From Megaustenia siamemsis (Eukaryota > Mollusca > Gastropoda > Stylommatophora > Ariophantidae), in assembly GCA_032433765.1 (NCBI GenBank), contig JAVIAB010000159.1, forward strand, positions 53,458,972 to 53,522,971: 64,000 nt of DNA. The letters run 5' to 3'. The translations under genes were made by a program, and so were the position numbers. This document shows, piece by piece, positions 23,691-38,744 of the stretch (position 1 is its first letter; each line of letters opens with the position of its first letter). The notes below the pieces were generated by a model. It was not told where the DNA came from and did no database searches. It saw only the letters and a list, made by a program, of their open reading frames with translations.

Positions 23691-24140
23691 GAAGGCTTCG
23701 GTATCACTGCAAACGAATTAAAATCCATAATTGCTTAACCGCCCGTGCCAGTGGAATCATCCAAATTACTAACTCATCTCCCAAAAAAAGAAAGGTAACT
23801 GTAGTCCCCATCGTAGCAGTCCCAGCACAAGACGAAACCGCGCAGAAAGTGCACACAGCCAAATGTTCCCTGTCATACGACATCGTCATTCATCGTAAAC
23901 AAGCGGGATATCGAAACAGGATCAAAACGGATGAGACACACAGCTCACGGTGTGCACAGAGCACTTAACTCAGTAGCTCCTGCAACAAGCCAGACTTGGA
24001 ATATGAGGAAACTGCAAGAAGGAACACTTTTCAGACATAGCCTTCAATGGTTCCTGCCGCCTATCCACCATATACCATGGATGTTCACGTCCTCCCGAAA
24101 ATGATGATTATCGTAGCACTTGATGATGTTAGGCCATCGT
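23691..24140 (-). mobile_element. Element X, unclassified retroposon-like repeat
   Basis: About 450 bp closely similar in reverse to 61690-62180. The 61-kb copy is delimited by a 12-bp TSD, which shows that X moves. It has no intact ORF. In the orientation given, its 3' end (TATCACTGCA...GGAAGGC read in reverse) faces the 13-bp array. It could be the 3' end of a LINE or a SINE; I do not recognise the family. Confidence 0.7.
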
Positions 24141-24591
24141 TGATGACTCCAATTTCGAATATGTAGACACACAGTCAGTCGTCAAATTTTCCCCGTCGCA
24201 CATCAAACAACAGACCGTAAGATTTGCGCACGGCCGGTCTAGGGGACCATTACGATGACGTAACCAGAGAGAAAGTGTTATAAAAGAGACACAGAGATAA
24301 AGAATATGAAACTATGGAATGAGAAGAAGAGACAGGCATTTGAGAAAGCTGATTAAGAAGAGAGTTAGACAAATGAAGTTAAATGACACAGTATGGAAGT
24401 ACATGTACTAGTAGACGTTGACGTGATAAAATGATGGACTGAGCAGATAAAGAAGTGTATGTGGAAAACAATAATACATTGAAGAAGAAGACTAAAAGAG
24501 ATGTGGTATATGTATAATAATATGTATACACTAAGAAGAAGATGGAAGCAGAAGGAAAAAACAGTGACAACAGTACATGAATGTATCATCA
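24141..24591. other. Noncoding purine-rich stretch
   Basis: No gene recognised. The plus strand is A/G-rich with GAAGAAGA words from 24280. Confidence 0.4.
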
Positions 24592-25015
24592 TCATCACCA
24601 GGCTTGCTGGCGTGAGTGATCATGTCTCTTCACAACTTTCGATCTCGGAAGTTATTTATCATTTCTGTTGTTGACCTCCTGTCAAGTTATTCTCTTAAAC
24701 TGTCTGGTATCTTTTCTTTCTATTTTCTTCCTTCCATCTCTTCGTCCCTCAATTTCCCCAGTTTTCCCTGTTCTCTTCTATTACATGGCCAAACAATGAT
24801 GATTGTTTCTTCCTAATATTGGATATTAGTTCTCTTTTTTGCTTTGACCTCTTTCAGAACGTTTTCATTACTTTCATTAGCTGTCCGTGATATTCTCAAC
24901 ATTCTTCTGTATAACCGCATTTCTAAAGTTTCCATACTGATTTTCTTGTCTGTTGTCCTATTGTCCTTGATTCACATCTATATGTTAAGACTGGTTCTGT
25001 ATAACATTTAAGACC
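24592..25015 (-). mobile_element. LINE A 3' fragment
   Basis: The minus-strand reading matches 15118-15550 in content and order. The tail appears as ATCATCATCATCACC at 24586-24600, followed by the reverse of the 'SCEETWS' region, then purine-rich coding and the LTYG-like segment near 25000. 5'-truncated and broken. Confidence 0.75.
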
Positions 25016-26247
25016 TCTTTTTAATGTTTCCATGGATGCATAGAATATTTAAATATTGGCAATTGTATGTCAGTATTATTGTGTCTTTATCATCTTCTGT
25101 AAAGGATATATACTGAACAAATGCCTATTTTACACTCTAAGAAAAATCAAAGATATTGTCTCTCAGAGGACAATGATAATAAACAAGCACAGATATAAGA
25201 GATGAGTCAATATTTATCAAAAAGTTCTAGACAAGAAAATCATACATGTTTTTGCTTCATGTTCACAGTAATATTTAACGAATCAGACTAGAGCCCAGAT
25301 GGGCATTAACTTTACAGATGACTGCAACGTTGTCCGGAGAGTCTCTGAGTGAACACGCGACATTTGATGTTGTTGCTGGAGAATGCTCGTGATATTGACA
25401 CATGAGACTAGAGACATACCTAAACTGGTAACAAAACAGTACAAGGACTGGATGGCTGAGACGCAACGAACAGTGATGTGATCAGACGGACAATAATTAT
25501 ATTTTTAAAAAGTTAAAATAAACAAATATGTCCAGTCTTCGTTACAACAACATAAACCAGTCGCTTTACAAAGTGTTTGAATTCAAATTTACGCACATCA
25601 ATTAAGTATCAAATAAACTCTTTACATACGAACATTGAATCATAAACAAGAGGCAACAGATGGATCGTGCTGACCCATATTTCATCAGTTATTCCTATTG
25701 AAATCGCTCGTTACCAAACACTGTCCAGTGACTTTATATTATTCGTTTGACTGTAATAAATGCTGTATTGTTGCATACACAACAGAACTGATTATAAAAA
25801 CAGGTTCATAACAATTCATGAATTCAGAAATTACGAATTATTTTATGACTTAATTTTCTCCTCATTTGCATTTCAGCGTAGAGGGGAGACATAATTATGG
25901 GATCTTTTATTCTTCTGATAGTCTCTCCTGCTGTTATGTTTACTAGTTTTTTTTCTAATTTTTACATCAACCCAACTGTTGACTGTTTTAGAGTGATAAG
26001 TGTGTCAGTACGTACACTATTTTTTAAGCCACATTTGAGAATCGCATAACCGTTGTTCTGTTATTAACCTGGGCTTTTTTCCTATAATTGTGACGTATAA
26101 CTTTCCTATATGGCTGAGAATCGATATATCTCTTTTTTATTACAGTCTTGCTTGCTGTCTTTTTTCAACATTAGTACAATTATTGTCTGTTGTCAGTTTT
26201 CAGGGGTTTTATGTTTGTGCCATGCTGCATTAAATATCAGACAGCCC
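25016..26247. other. AT-rich noncoding stretch before the satellite
   Basis: No supported gene. No match to other parts of the window was noticed until the satellite begins at about 26248. Confidence 0.4.
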
Positions 26248-27479
26248 GTCTGAAAATAAAATCACTGTCTCTAGCAAAATCTCCCACTTCTGTTGTCATC
26301 TTCAAAGTCTCCTTCTTGACTTCAAACGAACTTCTTCTTGGTCTACCAAAGTTCGTCTAGGAACCATGTCTTCTAATATTGTTCTTTCCAGCCCGATGTG
26401 TTTTTTTCTTAAAAAGAGATACTTGTTTTTTTTTTTTTTACACTGAAGAATGGTATTTATAGGCCAGTTCTTTTTAATGTTTAATATATTCTAGCAGTAG
26501 CATATGTCGCCTCTCCTCTTTCATGATGGTTGGTTCCGTGTTTGCGCATTTGTGTGTGGTTTATGTTGTTTCATTGGTAGTTGTTCATTATGTCTTCGAA
26601 ATATTCTTTCCATCTCTTTTACATATGTAGCTTATTTGACTGTCACACTTTTGTAAGGGATGAGCTCAGTGGTTATCGTTTCTCGCACATGTTACTTTCA
26701 GTGGTTTGTAAAATTCTCTTGTGGTTGACTTGAGGTCCATGCTCATCTTTTATCCAAATTCTGTCGTGGTGATTTGCATAACGTATATGATTAAAATGTA
26801 AATTTTTATCCGGATTAATGTATATTTTAAAAATATTCTTCTTGGTTTTTCTTCTCCCTCCAAACTTTACACAGTATACTTTTTTCTGTAACTGCTGATC
26901 CGATTGTGTAGTTCCACCATGGTGTACTCTTCTTCTCTTCTTTTGACTTCAGCTTTGTTCCACATAATGTTATACCGATGTTGGTTATACTTTTCTTAAA
27001 CTGCTTCCATCCTTCTTCTACTGCATTTACTTCTTTAAAAATTTTTTCTTAATTCCTCGTATAGTTCTCCTAGGGTTCTCTTTGATTCTTGATCTTTCAA
27101 TTGCTTTATTGTCGTTATCTGTTTTCTGTCATTCTTTTCTTTGTTTATGTATATTTACGTTTTTTTTCTATCTAGTGGAATTATATCCATTTTGAGATGT
27201 GTGTCATCCGTAATATGAGAGACAACTAAGCTGTTGATTTCTCTTTTCTTCTTCTGTTTCGTTAACAAATCGATACGTGAATATATTGTCTCCCAACGGG
27301 CATGACTTACAACAAAACCTGATACATCGATTTAATATGGGAGATTATGATTATAATTGTTATCAGCAAACGACCAGATGAGACGACTGTTATTAATTAT
27401 TCATATCAAGCCGTTGTATTTGATCCATGCTGATGTAGATATGAACAATGTCAACATTTAATATTTAATATCAAATCAA

Positions 27480-28620
27480 AAGGCAAAATTATCAACAAAT
27501 GAAAATATGGTTAGCATGACTTTTTGATAAAATGTGTTTTTGTTGTGACGATGAGAGAGATAATTGTTTTCCAGAAACAAGTGAGCGATTTATTATCGAT
27601 TGCGAATGAACATCAGTAATAGAAGAAATTCTAATGTCATCATCGTCATCATCGTGTGTCGTATGTTCTTTGCTAAACGTTGCATTTGCTACAGCCCGTC
27701 TGAAAATAAAATCACTGTCTCTAGCAAAATCTCCCACTTCTGTTGTCATCTTCAAAGTCTCCTTCTTGACTTCAAACGAACTTCTTCTTGGTCTACCAAA
27801 GTTCGTCCAGAAACCATGTCTTCTAATATTGTTCTTTCCAGCCCGATGTGTTTTTTTAATAAACTTATTTTGTACTTGTAATATACTTGTTTTTTTTATT
27901 TTCCACTGAAGAATGGTATTGATAGGCCAGTTCTTTTTAATGTTCAATACTTTCTAGCAGTAGCACATGTCGCCTCTCCTCTTTCATGATGCTTGGTTCA
28001 GTGTTTGCGCATTTGTGTGTGGTTTATGTTGTTTCATTGGTATTTGTTCATTATGTCTTCGAAATATTCTTTCCATCTCTTTTACATATGTAGGTTAATA
28101 TGATGTATGGCTTTTGTAAGGGATGAGCTCAATGGTTATCGTTTCTCGCACTTGTTACTTTTTACTGGTTTGTAGAATTCTCATGTGGTTGACTTGAGGT
28201 CCATGCTCACCTTTTATACAAATTCTGTCGTGGTGATTTGCATAGCGTATATGATCAAAATTTAAACTTTTATCCGGATTAATGCACATTTTCTTATATT
28301 CTTCTTGGTTCTTCTTCTCCCTCCAGACTTTACATATTTTACTCTTTTCTGTAACTGCTGATCCGATTGTGTAGTTCCACCATGGTGTACTCTTCTTCTC
28401 TTCTTTTGTCCTCAGCTTTGTTCCACATAATGTTATACCGATGTTGGTTATTCTTTTCTTAAACTACTTCCAATCTTCTTCATCAGTATTTATTTCATTA
28501 GGGATTTTTCTTAATTCCTCGGGTATTTATTCTAGGGTTTTCCTTGATTCTTGATCTTTCAATTGCTGTATTGTTATTTTATGTTCTTTTCCCCTCTTTT
28601 ATTTGTTTGTATATTATTTC
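27480..28620 (-). mobile_element. LINE-derived core of an A monomer (example copy)
   Basis: On the minus strand one monomer reads, with breaks, through 'PWWNYTIGSAV...VWREKKNQEEYKKM' (the LINE region between endonuclease and RT), 'RWKEYFEDIMN' (about 28075, the pre-RT linker), then abruptly a C-terminal 'GRPRRSSFEVKKET...DFIFRRAVANAT' (about 27790-27680) and a GAT-rich tail. No RT motifs lie between them. The monomer therefore looks like an internally deleted LINE plus flanking DNA that was then tandemly amplified. The same arrangement recurs in every monomer. Confidence 0.7.
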
Positions 28621-31600
28621 TTTTCCTTTCCTATTTGTCTGGCGTTGGAATCATAAGAATTTTTTTGGTTTGTGTAATCCGTAATATGACGGACAGCTAG
28701 GCTGTTGATTACTCTTTTTTTGTGTGTTTCGTTAACGAATCGATACGTGAATATATTGTCTTCCAACTGGCGTGCCTTACAACAAAACCTGATACAGCTG
28801 TATATCGATTTAATGTCGGAGGGTCTGATTATAATTATTATCAACAAACGACGAGATGAAATGACTGTTATTAATTATTCATAGCAAGCCGTTGTATTTG
28901 ATCCATGCTGATGTAGATATGAACAATGCCAACATTTAATATTCGATATCAAATCAAGAGGCAAAATTATCAACAAATGAAAATATGGTTAGCATGGCTG
29001 TGTGATACAATGTTTTTTTGTTGCGTCGATGAGAGAAAAATTTTTTTCCAGAAACAAGGGAGCGCGTTACCATTGATTTCGAACGAACATCGGTAGCAGA
29101 ACTTCCACTATCAACGTCATCATCATCGTATGTTCTTTGCAAAATGTTGCATTTGCTACAGCCCGTCTGAGAATAAAATCATTGTCACTAGCAAAATCTC
29201 CCACTTCTGTTGTCATCTTGAAAGTCTACTTGATGTCTTTAAACGAATTTCTTCTTGATCTACCAAAGTTCGTCTAGGAACCATGTCTTCTAATATTGTT
29301 CTTTCCAGCCCGCTGTTTTTTTTTTCAATGAGAGAAACTTGTTTTTTATTTTCCACTGAAGAATGGTATTGATAGGCCAGTTTTTTTAAATGTTCAATAC
29401 TTTCTAGCAGCAGTACATGTCGCCTCTCCTCTTTCATGATGGTTGGTTCCATGTTTGCGCATTTGTGTGTGGTTTATGCTCTTTCATTGGTAGTAGTTAA
29501 AAAGGACTTCGAAATATTCTTTCCATCTCTTTTACATATGTAGCTTATTTGACTGTCCCACTTTTGTAAGGGATGAGCTCAGTGGTTATCGTTTCTCGCA
29601 CTTGTTACTTTTAGTGGTTTGTAGAATTCTCTTGTGGTTGACTTGAGGTCCATGCTCACCTTTTATACAAATTCTGTCGTGGTGATTTGCATAGCGTATA
29701 TGATCAAAATTTAAACTTTTATCCGGATTAATGCACATTTTCTTATATTCTTCTTGGTTCTTCTTCTCCCTCCAGACTTTACATATTTTACTCTTTTCTG
29801 TAACTGCTGATCCGATTGTGTAGTTCCACCATGGTGTACTCTTCTTCTCTTCTTTTGACTTCAGCTTTGTTCCACATAATGTTATACCGATGTTGGTTAT
29901 ACTTTTCTTAAACTGCTTCCATCCTTCTTCTACTGCATTTACTTCTTTAAGAATTTTTTCTTAATTCCTCGTATAGTTCTCCTAGGGTTCTCTTTGATTC
30001 TTGATCTTTCAATTGCTTTATTGTCGTTATCTGTTTTCTGTCATTCTTTTCTTTGTTTATGTATATTTACGTTTTTTTTTTTATCTAGTGGAATTATATC
30101 CATTTTGAGATGTGTGTCATCCGTAATATGAGAGACAACTAAGCTGTTGATTTCTCTTTTCTTCTTCTGTTTCGTTAACAAATCGATACGTGAATATATT
30201 GTCTCCCAACGGGCATGACTTACAACAAAACCTGATACATCGATTTAATATGGGAGATTATGATTATAATTGTTATCTGCAAACGACCAGATGAGACGAC
30301 TGTTATTAATTATTCATATCAAGCCGTTGTATTTGATCCATGCTGATGTAGATATGAACAATGTCAACATTTAATATTTAATATCAAATCAAAAGGCAAA
30401 ATTATCAACAAATGAAAATATGGTTAGCATGACTTTTTGATAAAATGTGTTTTTGTTGTGACGATGAGAGAGATAATTGTTTTCCAGAAACAAGTGAGCG
30501 ATTTATTATCGATTGCGAATGAACATCAGTAATAGAAGAAATTCTAATGTCATCATCGTCATCATCGTGTGTCGTATGTTCTTTGCTAAACGTTGCATTT
30601 GCTACAGCCCGTCTGAAAATAAAATCACTGTCTCTAGCAAAATCTCCCACTTCTGTTGTCATCTTCAAAGTCTCCTTCTTGACTTCAAACGAACTTCTTC
30701 TTGGTCTACCAAAGTTCGTCCAGAAACCATGTCTTCTAATATTGTTCTTTCCAGCCCGATGTGTTTTTTTAATAAACTTATTTTGTACTTGTAATATACT
30801 TGTTTTTTTTTTATTTTCCACTGAAGAATGGTATTGATAGGCCAGTTCTTTTTAATGTTCAATACTTTCTAGCAGTAGCACATGTCGCCTCTCCTCTTTC
30901 ATGATGCTTGGTTCAGTGTTTGCGCATTTGTGTATGGTTTATGTTGTTTCATTGGTATTTGTTCATTATGTCTTCGAAATATTCTTTCCATCTCTTTTAC
31001 ATATGTAGGTTAATATGATGTATGGCTTTTGTAAGGGATGAGCTCAATGGTTATCGTTTCTCGCACTTGTTACTTTTTACTGGTTTGTAGAATTCTCATG
31101 TGGTTGACTTGAGGTCCATGCTCACCTTTTATACAAATTCTGTCGTGGTGATTTGCATAGCGTATATGATCAAAATTTAAACTTTTATCCGGATTAATGC
31201 ACATTTTCTTATATTCTTCTTGGTTCTTCTTCTCCCTCCAGACTTTACATATTTTACTCTTTTCTGTAACTGCTGATCCGATTGTGTAGTTCCACCATGG
31301 TGTACTCTTCTTCTCTTCTTTTGTCCTCAGCTTTGTTCCACATAATGTTATACCGAAATTGGTTATTCTTTTCTTAAACTACTTCCAATCTTCTTCATCA
31401 GTATTTATTTCATTAGGGATTTTTCTTAATTCCTCGGGTATTTATTCTAGGGTTTTCCTTGATTCTAGATCTTTCAATTGCTGTATTGTTATTATCTGTT
31501 CGTTTCCCCTCTTTTATTTATTTGTATATTATTTCTTTTCCTTTCCTATTTGTCTGGCGTTGGAATCATAAGAATTTTTTTGGTTTGTGTAATCCGTAAT

Positions 31601-34600
31601 ATGACGGACAGAAAGGCTGTTGATTACTCTTTTTTTGTGTGTTTCGTTAACGAATCGATACGTGAATATATTGTCTTCCAACTGGCGCGCCTTACAACAA
31701 AACCTGATATATCGATTTAATGTCGGAGGGTCTGATTATAATTATTATCAACAAACGACGAGATGAAATGACTGTTATTAATTATTCATAGCAAGCCGTT
31801 GTATTTGATCCATGCTGATGTAGATATGAACAATGCCAACATTTAATATTCGATATCAAATCAAGAGGCAAAATTATCAACAAATGAAAATATGGTTAGC
31901 ATGGCTGTGTGATACAATGTTTTTTTGTTGCGTCGATGAGAGAAAAATTTTTTTCCAGAAACAAGGGAGCGCGTTACCATTGATTTCGAACGAACATCGG
32001 TAGCAGAACTTCCACTATCAACGTCATCATCATCGTATGTTCTTTGCAAAATGTTGCATTTGCTACAGCCCGTCTGAGAATAAAATCATTGTCACTAGCA
32101 AAATCTCCCACTTCTGTTGTCATCTTGAAAGTCTACTTGATGTCTTTAAACGAATTTCTTCTTGATCTACCAAAGTTCGTCTAGGAACCATGTCTTCTAA
32201 TATTGTTCTTTCCAGCCCGCTGTTTTTTTTTCAATGAGAGAAACTTGTTTTTTATTTTCCACTGAAGAATGGTATTGATAGGCCAGTTTTTTTAAATGTT
32301 CAATACTTTCTAGCAGCAGTACATGTCGCCTCTCCTCTTTCATGATGGTTGGTTCCATGTTTGCGCATTTGTGTGTGGTTTATGCTCTTTCATTGGTAGT
32401 AGTTAAAAAGGACTTCGGAATATTCTTTCCATCTCTTTACATATGTAGCTTATTTGACTGTCCCACTTTTGTAAGGGATGAGCTCAGTGGTTATCGTTTC
32501 TCGCACTTGTTACTTTTAGTGGTTTGTAGAATTCTCTTGTGGTTGACTTGAGGTCCATGCTCACCTTTTATACAAATTCTGTCGTGGTGATTTGCATAGC
32601 GTATATGATCAAAATTTAAACTTTTATCCGGATTAATGCACATTTTCTTATATTCTTCTTGGTTCTTCTTCTCCCTCCAGACTTTACATATTTTACTCTT
32701 TTCTGTAACTGCTGATCCGATTGTGTAGTTCCACCATGGTGTACTCTTCTTCTCTTCTTTTGACTTCAGCTTTGTTCCACATAATGTTATACCGATGTTG
32801 GTTATACTTTTCTTAAACTGCTTCCATCCTTCTTCTACTGCATTTACTTCTTTAAGAATTTTTTCTTAATTCCTCGTATAGTTCTCCTAGGGTTCTCTTT
32901 GATTCTTGATCTTTCAATTGCTTTATTGTCGTTATCTGTTTTCTGTCATTCTTTTCTTTGTTTATGTATATTTACGTTTTTTTTTTCTATCTAGTGGAAT
33001 TATATCCATTTTGAGATGTGTGTCATCCGTAATATGAGAGACAACTAAGCTGTTGATTTCTCTTTTCTTCTTCTGTTTCGTTAACAAATCGATACGTGAA
33101 TATATTGTCTCCCAACGGGCATGACTTACAACAAAACCTGATACATCGATTTAATATGGGAGATTATGATTATAATTGTTATCAGCAAACGACCAGATGA
33201 GACGACTGTTATTAATTATTCATATCAAGCCGTTGTATTTGATCCATGCTGATGTAGATATGAACAATGTCAACATTTAATATTTAATATCAAATCAAAA
33301 GGCAAAATTATCAACAAATGAAAATATGGTTAGCATGACTTTTTGATAAAATGTGTTTTTGTTGTGACGATGAGAGAGATAATTGTTTTCCAGAAACAAG
33401 TGAGCGATTTATTATCGATTGCGAATGAACATCAGTAATAGAAGAAATTCTAATGTCATCATCGTCATCATCGTGTGTCGTATGTTCTTTGCTAAACGTT
33501 GCATTTGCTACCACCCGTCTGAAAATAAAATCACTGTCTCTAGCAAAATCTCCCACTTCTGTTGTCATCTTCAAAGTCTCCTTCTTGACTTCAAACGAAC
33601 TTCTTCTTGGTCTACCAAAGTTCGTCCAGAAACCATGTCTTCTAATATTGTTCTTTCCAGCCCGATGTGTTTTTTTAATAAACTTATTTTGTACTTGTAA
33701 TATACTTGTTTTTTTTATTTTCCACTGAAGAATGGTATTGATAGGCCAGTTCTTTTTAATGTTCAATACTTTCTAGCAGTAGCACATGTCGCCTCTCCTC
33801 TTTCATGATGCTTGGTTCAGTGTTTGCGCATTTGTGTGTGGTTTATGTTGTTTCATTGGTATTTGTTCATTATGTCTTCGAAGTATTCTTTCCATCTCTT
33901 TTACATATGTAGGTTAATATGATGTATGGCTTTTGTAAGGGATGAGCTCAATGGTTATCGTTTCTCGCACTTGTTACTTTTTACTGGTTTGTAGAATTCT
34001 CATGTGGTTGACTTGAGGTCCATGCTCACCTTTTATACAAATTCTGTCGTGGTGATTTGCATAGCGTATATGATCAAAATTTAAACTTTTATCCGGATTA
34101 ATGCACATTTTCTTATATTCTTCTTGGTTCTTCTTCTCCCTCCAGACTTTACATATTTTACTCTTTTCTGTAACTGCTGATCCGATTGTGTAGTTCCACC
34201 ATGGTGTACTCTTCTTCTCTTCTTTTGTCCTCAGCTTTGTTCCACATAATGTTATACCGATGTTGGTTATTCTTTTCTTAAACTACTTCCAATCTTCTTC
34301 ATCAGTATTTATTTCATTAGGGATTTTTCTTAATTCCTCGGGTATTTATTCTAGGGTTTTCCTTGATTCTTGATCTTTCAATTGCTGTATTGTTATTTTA
34401 TGTTCTTTTCCCCTCTTTTATTTGTTTGTATATTATTTCTTTTCCTTTCCTATTTGTCTGGCGTTGGAATCATAAGAATTTTTTTGGTTTGTGTAATCCG
34501 TAATATGACGGACAGCTAGGCAGTTGATTACTCTTTTTTTGTGTGTTTCGTTAACGAATCGATACGTGAATATATTGTCTTCCAACTGGCGTGCCTTACA

Positions 34601-37600
34601 ACAAAACCTGATACAGCTGTATATCGATTTAATGTCGGAGGGTCTGATTATAATTATTATCAACAAACGACGAGATGAAATGACTGTTATTAATTATTCA
34701 TAGCAAGCCGTTGTATTTGATCCATGCTGATGTAGATATGAACAATGCCAACATTTAATATTCGATATCAAATCAAGAGGCAAAATTATCAACAAATGAA
34801 AATATGGTTAGCATGGCTGTGTGATACAATGTTTTTTTGTTGCGTCGATGAGAGAAAAATTTTTTTCCAGAAACAAGGGAGCGCGTTACCATTGATTTCG
34901 AACGAACATCGGTAGCAGAACTTCCACTATCAACGTCATCATCATCGTATGTTCTTTGCAAAATGTTGCATTTGCTACAGCCCGTCTGAGAATAAAATCA
35001 TTGTCACTAGCAAAATCTCCCACTTCTGTTGTCATCTTGAAAGTCTACTTGATGTCTTTAAACGAATTTCTTCTTGATCTACCAAAGTTCGTCTAGGAAC
35101 CATGTCTTCTAATATTGTTCTTTCCAGCCCGCTGTTTTTTTTTTCAATGAGAGAAACTTGTTTTTTATTTTCCACTGAAGAATGGTATTGATAGGCCAGT
35201 TTTTTTAAATGTTCAATACTTTCTAGCAGCAGTACATGTCGCCTCTCCTCTTTCATGATGGTTGGTTCCATGTTTGCGCATTTGTGTGTGGTTTATGCTC
35301 TTTCATTGGTAGTAGTTAAAAAGGACTTCGAAATATTCTTTCCATCTCTTTTACATATGTAGCTTATTTGACTGTCCCACTTTTGTAAGGGATGAGCTCA
35401 GTGGTTATCGTTTCTCGCACTTGTTACTTTTAGTGGTTTGTAGAATTCTCTTGTGGTTGACTTGAGGTCCATGCTCACCTTTTATACAAATTCTGTCGTG
35501 GTGATTTGCATAGCGTATATGATCAAAATTTAAACTTTTATCCGGATTAATGCACATTTTCTTATATTCTTCTTGGTTCTTCTTCTCCCTCCAGACTTTA
35601 CATATTTTACTCTTTTCTGTAACTGCTGATCCGATTGTGTAGTTCCACCATGGTGTACTCTTCTTCTCTTCTTTTGACTTCAGCTTTGTTCCACATAATG
35701 TTATACCGATGTTGGTTATACTTTTCTTAAACTGCTTCCATCCTTCTTCTACTGCATTTACTTCTTTAAGAATTTTTTCTTAATTCCTCGGATAGTTCTC
35801 CTAGGGTTCTCTTTGATTCTTGATCTTTCAATTGCTTTATTGTCGTTATCTGTTTTCTGTCATTCTTTTCTTTGTTTATGTATATTTACGTTTTTTTTCT
35901 ATCTAGTGGAATTATATCCATTTTGAGATGTGTGTCATCCGTAATATGAGAGACAACTAAGCTGTTGATTTCTCTTTTCTTCTTCTGTTTCGTTAACAAA
36001 TCGATACGTGAATATATTGTCTCCCAACGGGCATGACTTACAACAAAACCTGATACATCGATTTAATATGGGAGATTATGATTATAATTGTTATCAGCAA
36101 ACGACCAGATGAGACGACTGTTATTAATTATTCATATCAAGCCGTTGTATTTGATCCATGCTGATGTAGATATGAACAATGTCAACATTTAATATTTAAT
36201 ATCAAATCAAAAGGCAAAATTATCAACAAATGAAAATATGGTTAGCATGACTTTTTGATAAAATGTGTTTTTGTTGTGACGATGAGAGAGATAATTGTTT
36301 TCCAGAAACAAGTGAGCGATTTATTATCGATTGCGAATGAACATCAGTAATAGAAGAAATTCTAATGTCATCATCGTCATCATCGTGTGTCGTATGTTCT
36401 TTGCTAAACGTTGCATTTGCTACAGCCCGTCTGAAAATAAAATCACTGTCTCTAGCAAAATCTCCCACTTCTGTTGTCATCTTCAAAGTCTCCTTCTTGA
36501 CTTCAAACGAACTTCTTCTTGGTCTACCAAAGTTCGTCCAGAAACCATGTCTTCTAATATTGTTCTTTCCAGCCCGATGTGTTTTTTTAATAAACTTATT
36601 TTGTACTTGTAATATACTTGTTTTTTTTTATTTTCCACTGAAGAATGGTATTGATAGGCCAGTTCTTTTTAATGTTCAATACTTTCTAGCAGTAGCACAT
36701 GTCGCCTCTCCTCTTTCATGATGCTTGGTTCAGTGTTTGCGCATTTGTGTGTGGTTTATGTTGTTTCATTGGTATTTGTTCATTATGTCTTCGAAATATT
36801 CTTTCCATCTCTTTTACATATGTAGGTTAATATGCTGTATGGCTTTTGTAAGGGATGAGCTCAATGGTTATCGTTTCTCGCACTTGTTACTTTTTACTGG
36901 TTTGTAGAATTCTCATGTGGTTGACTTGAGGTCCATGCTCACCTTTTATACAAATTCTGTCGTGGTGATTTGCATAGCGTATATGATCAAAATTTAAACT
37001 TTTATCCGGATTAATGCACATTTTCTTATATTCTTCTTGGTTCTTCTTCTCCCTCCAGACTTTACATATTTTACTCTTTTCTGTAACTGCTGATCCGATT
37101 GTGTAGTTCCACCATGGTGTACTCTTCTTCTCTTCTTTTGTCCTCAGCTTTGTTCCACATAATGTTATACCGATGTTGGTTATTCTTTTCTTAAACTACT
37201 TCCAATCTTCTTCATCAGTATTTATTTCATTAGGGATTTTTCTTAATTCCTCGGGTATTTATTCTAGGGTTTTCCTTGATTCTTGATCTTTCAATTGCTG
37301 TATTGTTATTTTATGTTCTTTTCCCCTCTTTTATTTGTTTGTATATTATTTCTTTTCCTTTCCTATTTGTCTGGCGTTGGAATCATAAGAATTTTTTTGG
37401 TTTGTGTAATCCGTAATATGACGGACAGCTAGGCAGTTGATTACTCTTTTTTTGTGTGTTTCGTTAACGAATCGATACGTGAATATATTGTCTTCCAACT
37501 GGCGTGCCTTACAACAAAACCTGATACAGCTGTATATCGATTTAATGTCGGAGGGTCTGATTATAATTATTATCAACAAACGACGAGATGAAATGACTGT

Positions 37601-38318
37601 TATTAATTATTCATAGCAAGCCGTTGTATTTGATCCATGCTGATGTAGATATGAACAATGCCAACATTTAATATTCGATATCAAATCAAGAGGCAAAATT
37701 ATCAACAAATGAAAATATGGTTAGCATGGCTGTGTGATACAATGTTTTTTTGTTGCGTCGATGAGAGAAAAATTTTTTTCCAGAAACAAGGGAGCGCGTT
37801 ACCATTGATTTCGAACGAACATCGGTAGCAGAACTTCCACTATCAACGTCATCATCATCGTATGTTCTTTGCAAAATGTTGCATTTGCTACAGCCCGTCT
37901 GAGAATAAAATCATTGTCACTAGCAAAATCTCCCACTTCTGTTGTCATCTTGAAAGTCTACTTGATGTCTTTAAACGAATTTCTTCTTGATCTACCAAAG
38001 TTCGTCTAGGAACCATGTCTTCTAATATTGTTCTTTCCAGCCCGCTGTTTTTTTTTTTCAATGAGAGAAACTTGTTTTTTATTTTCCACTGAAGAATGGT
38101 ATTGATAGGCCAGTTTTTTTAAATGTTCAATACTTTCTAGCAGCAGTACATGTCGCCTCTCCTCTTTCATGATGGTTGGTTCCATGTTTGCGCATTTGTG
38201 TGTGGTTTACGCTCTTTCATTGGTAGTAGTTAAAAAGGACTTAGAAATATTCTTTCCATCTCTTTTACATATGTAGCTTATTTGACTGTCCCACTTTTGT
38301 AAGGGATGAGCTCAGTGG

Positions 38319-38744
38319 TTATCGTTTCTCGCACTTGTTACTTTTAGTGGTTTGTAGAATTCTCTTGTGGTTGACTTGAGGTCCATGCTCACCTTTTATA
38401 CAAATTCTGTCGTGGTGATTTGCATAGCGTATATGATCAAAATTTAAACTTTTATCCGGATTAATGCACATTTTCTTATATTCTTCTTGGTTCTTCTTCT
38501 CCCTCCAGACTTTACATATTTTACTCTTTTCTGTAACTGCTGATCCGATTGTGTAGTTCCACCATGGTGTACTCTTCTTCTCTTCTTTTGACTTCAGCTT
38601 TGTTCCACATAATGTTATACCGATGTTGGTTATACTTTTCTTAAACTGCTTCCATCCTTCTTCTACTGCATTTACTTCTTTAAGAATTTTTCTTAATTCC
38701 TCGTATAGTTCTCCTAGGGTTCTCTTTGATTCTTGATCTTTCAA
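38319..38744 (-). pseudogene. LINE-derived 141-codon frame in a B monomer
   Basis: Encodes 'LGELYEELRKILKEVNAVEEGWKQFKKSITNIGITLCGTK..STPWWNYTIGSAV..KSKICKVWREKKNQEEYKKM'. It is open here and in the next B copy (41234-41659, one Tyr/Ser difference) because a T run near 38690 is shorter than in the other B monomers, where the frame is broken. Probably an incidental remnant of the endonuclease-RT linker of a LINE. Confidence 0.6.
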
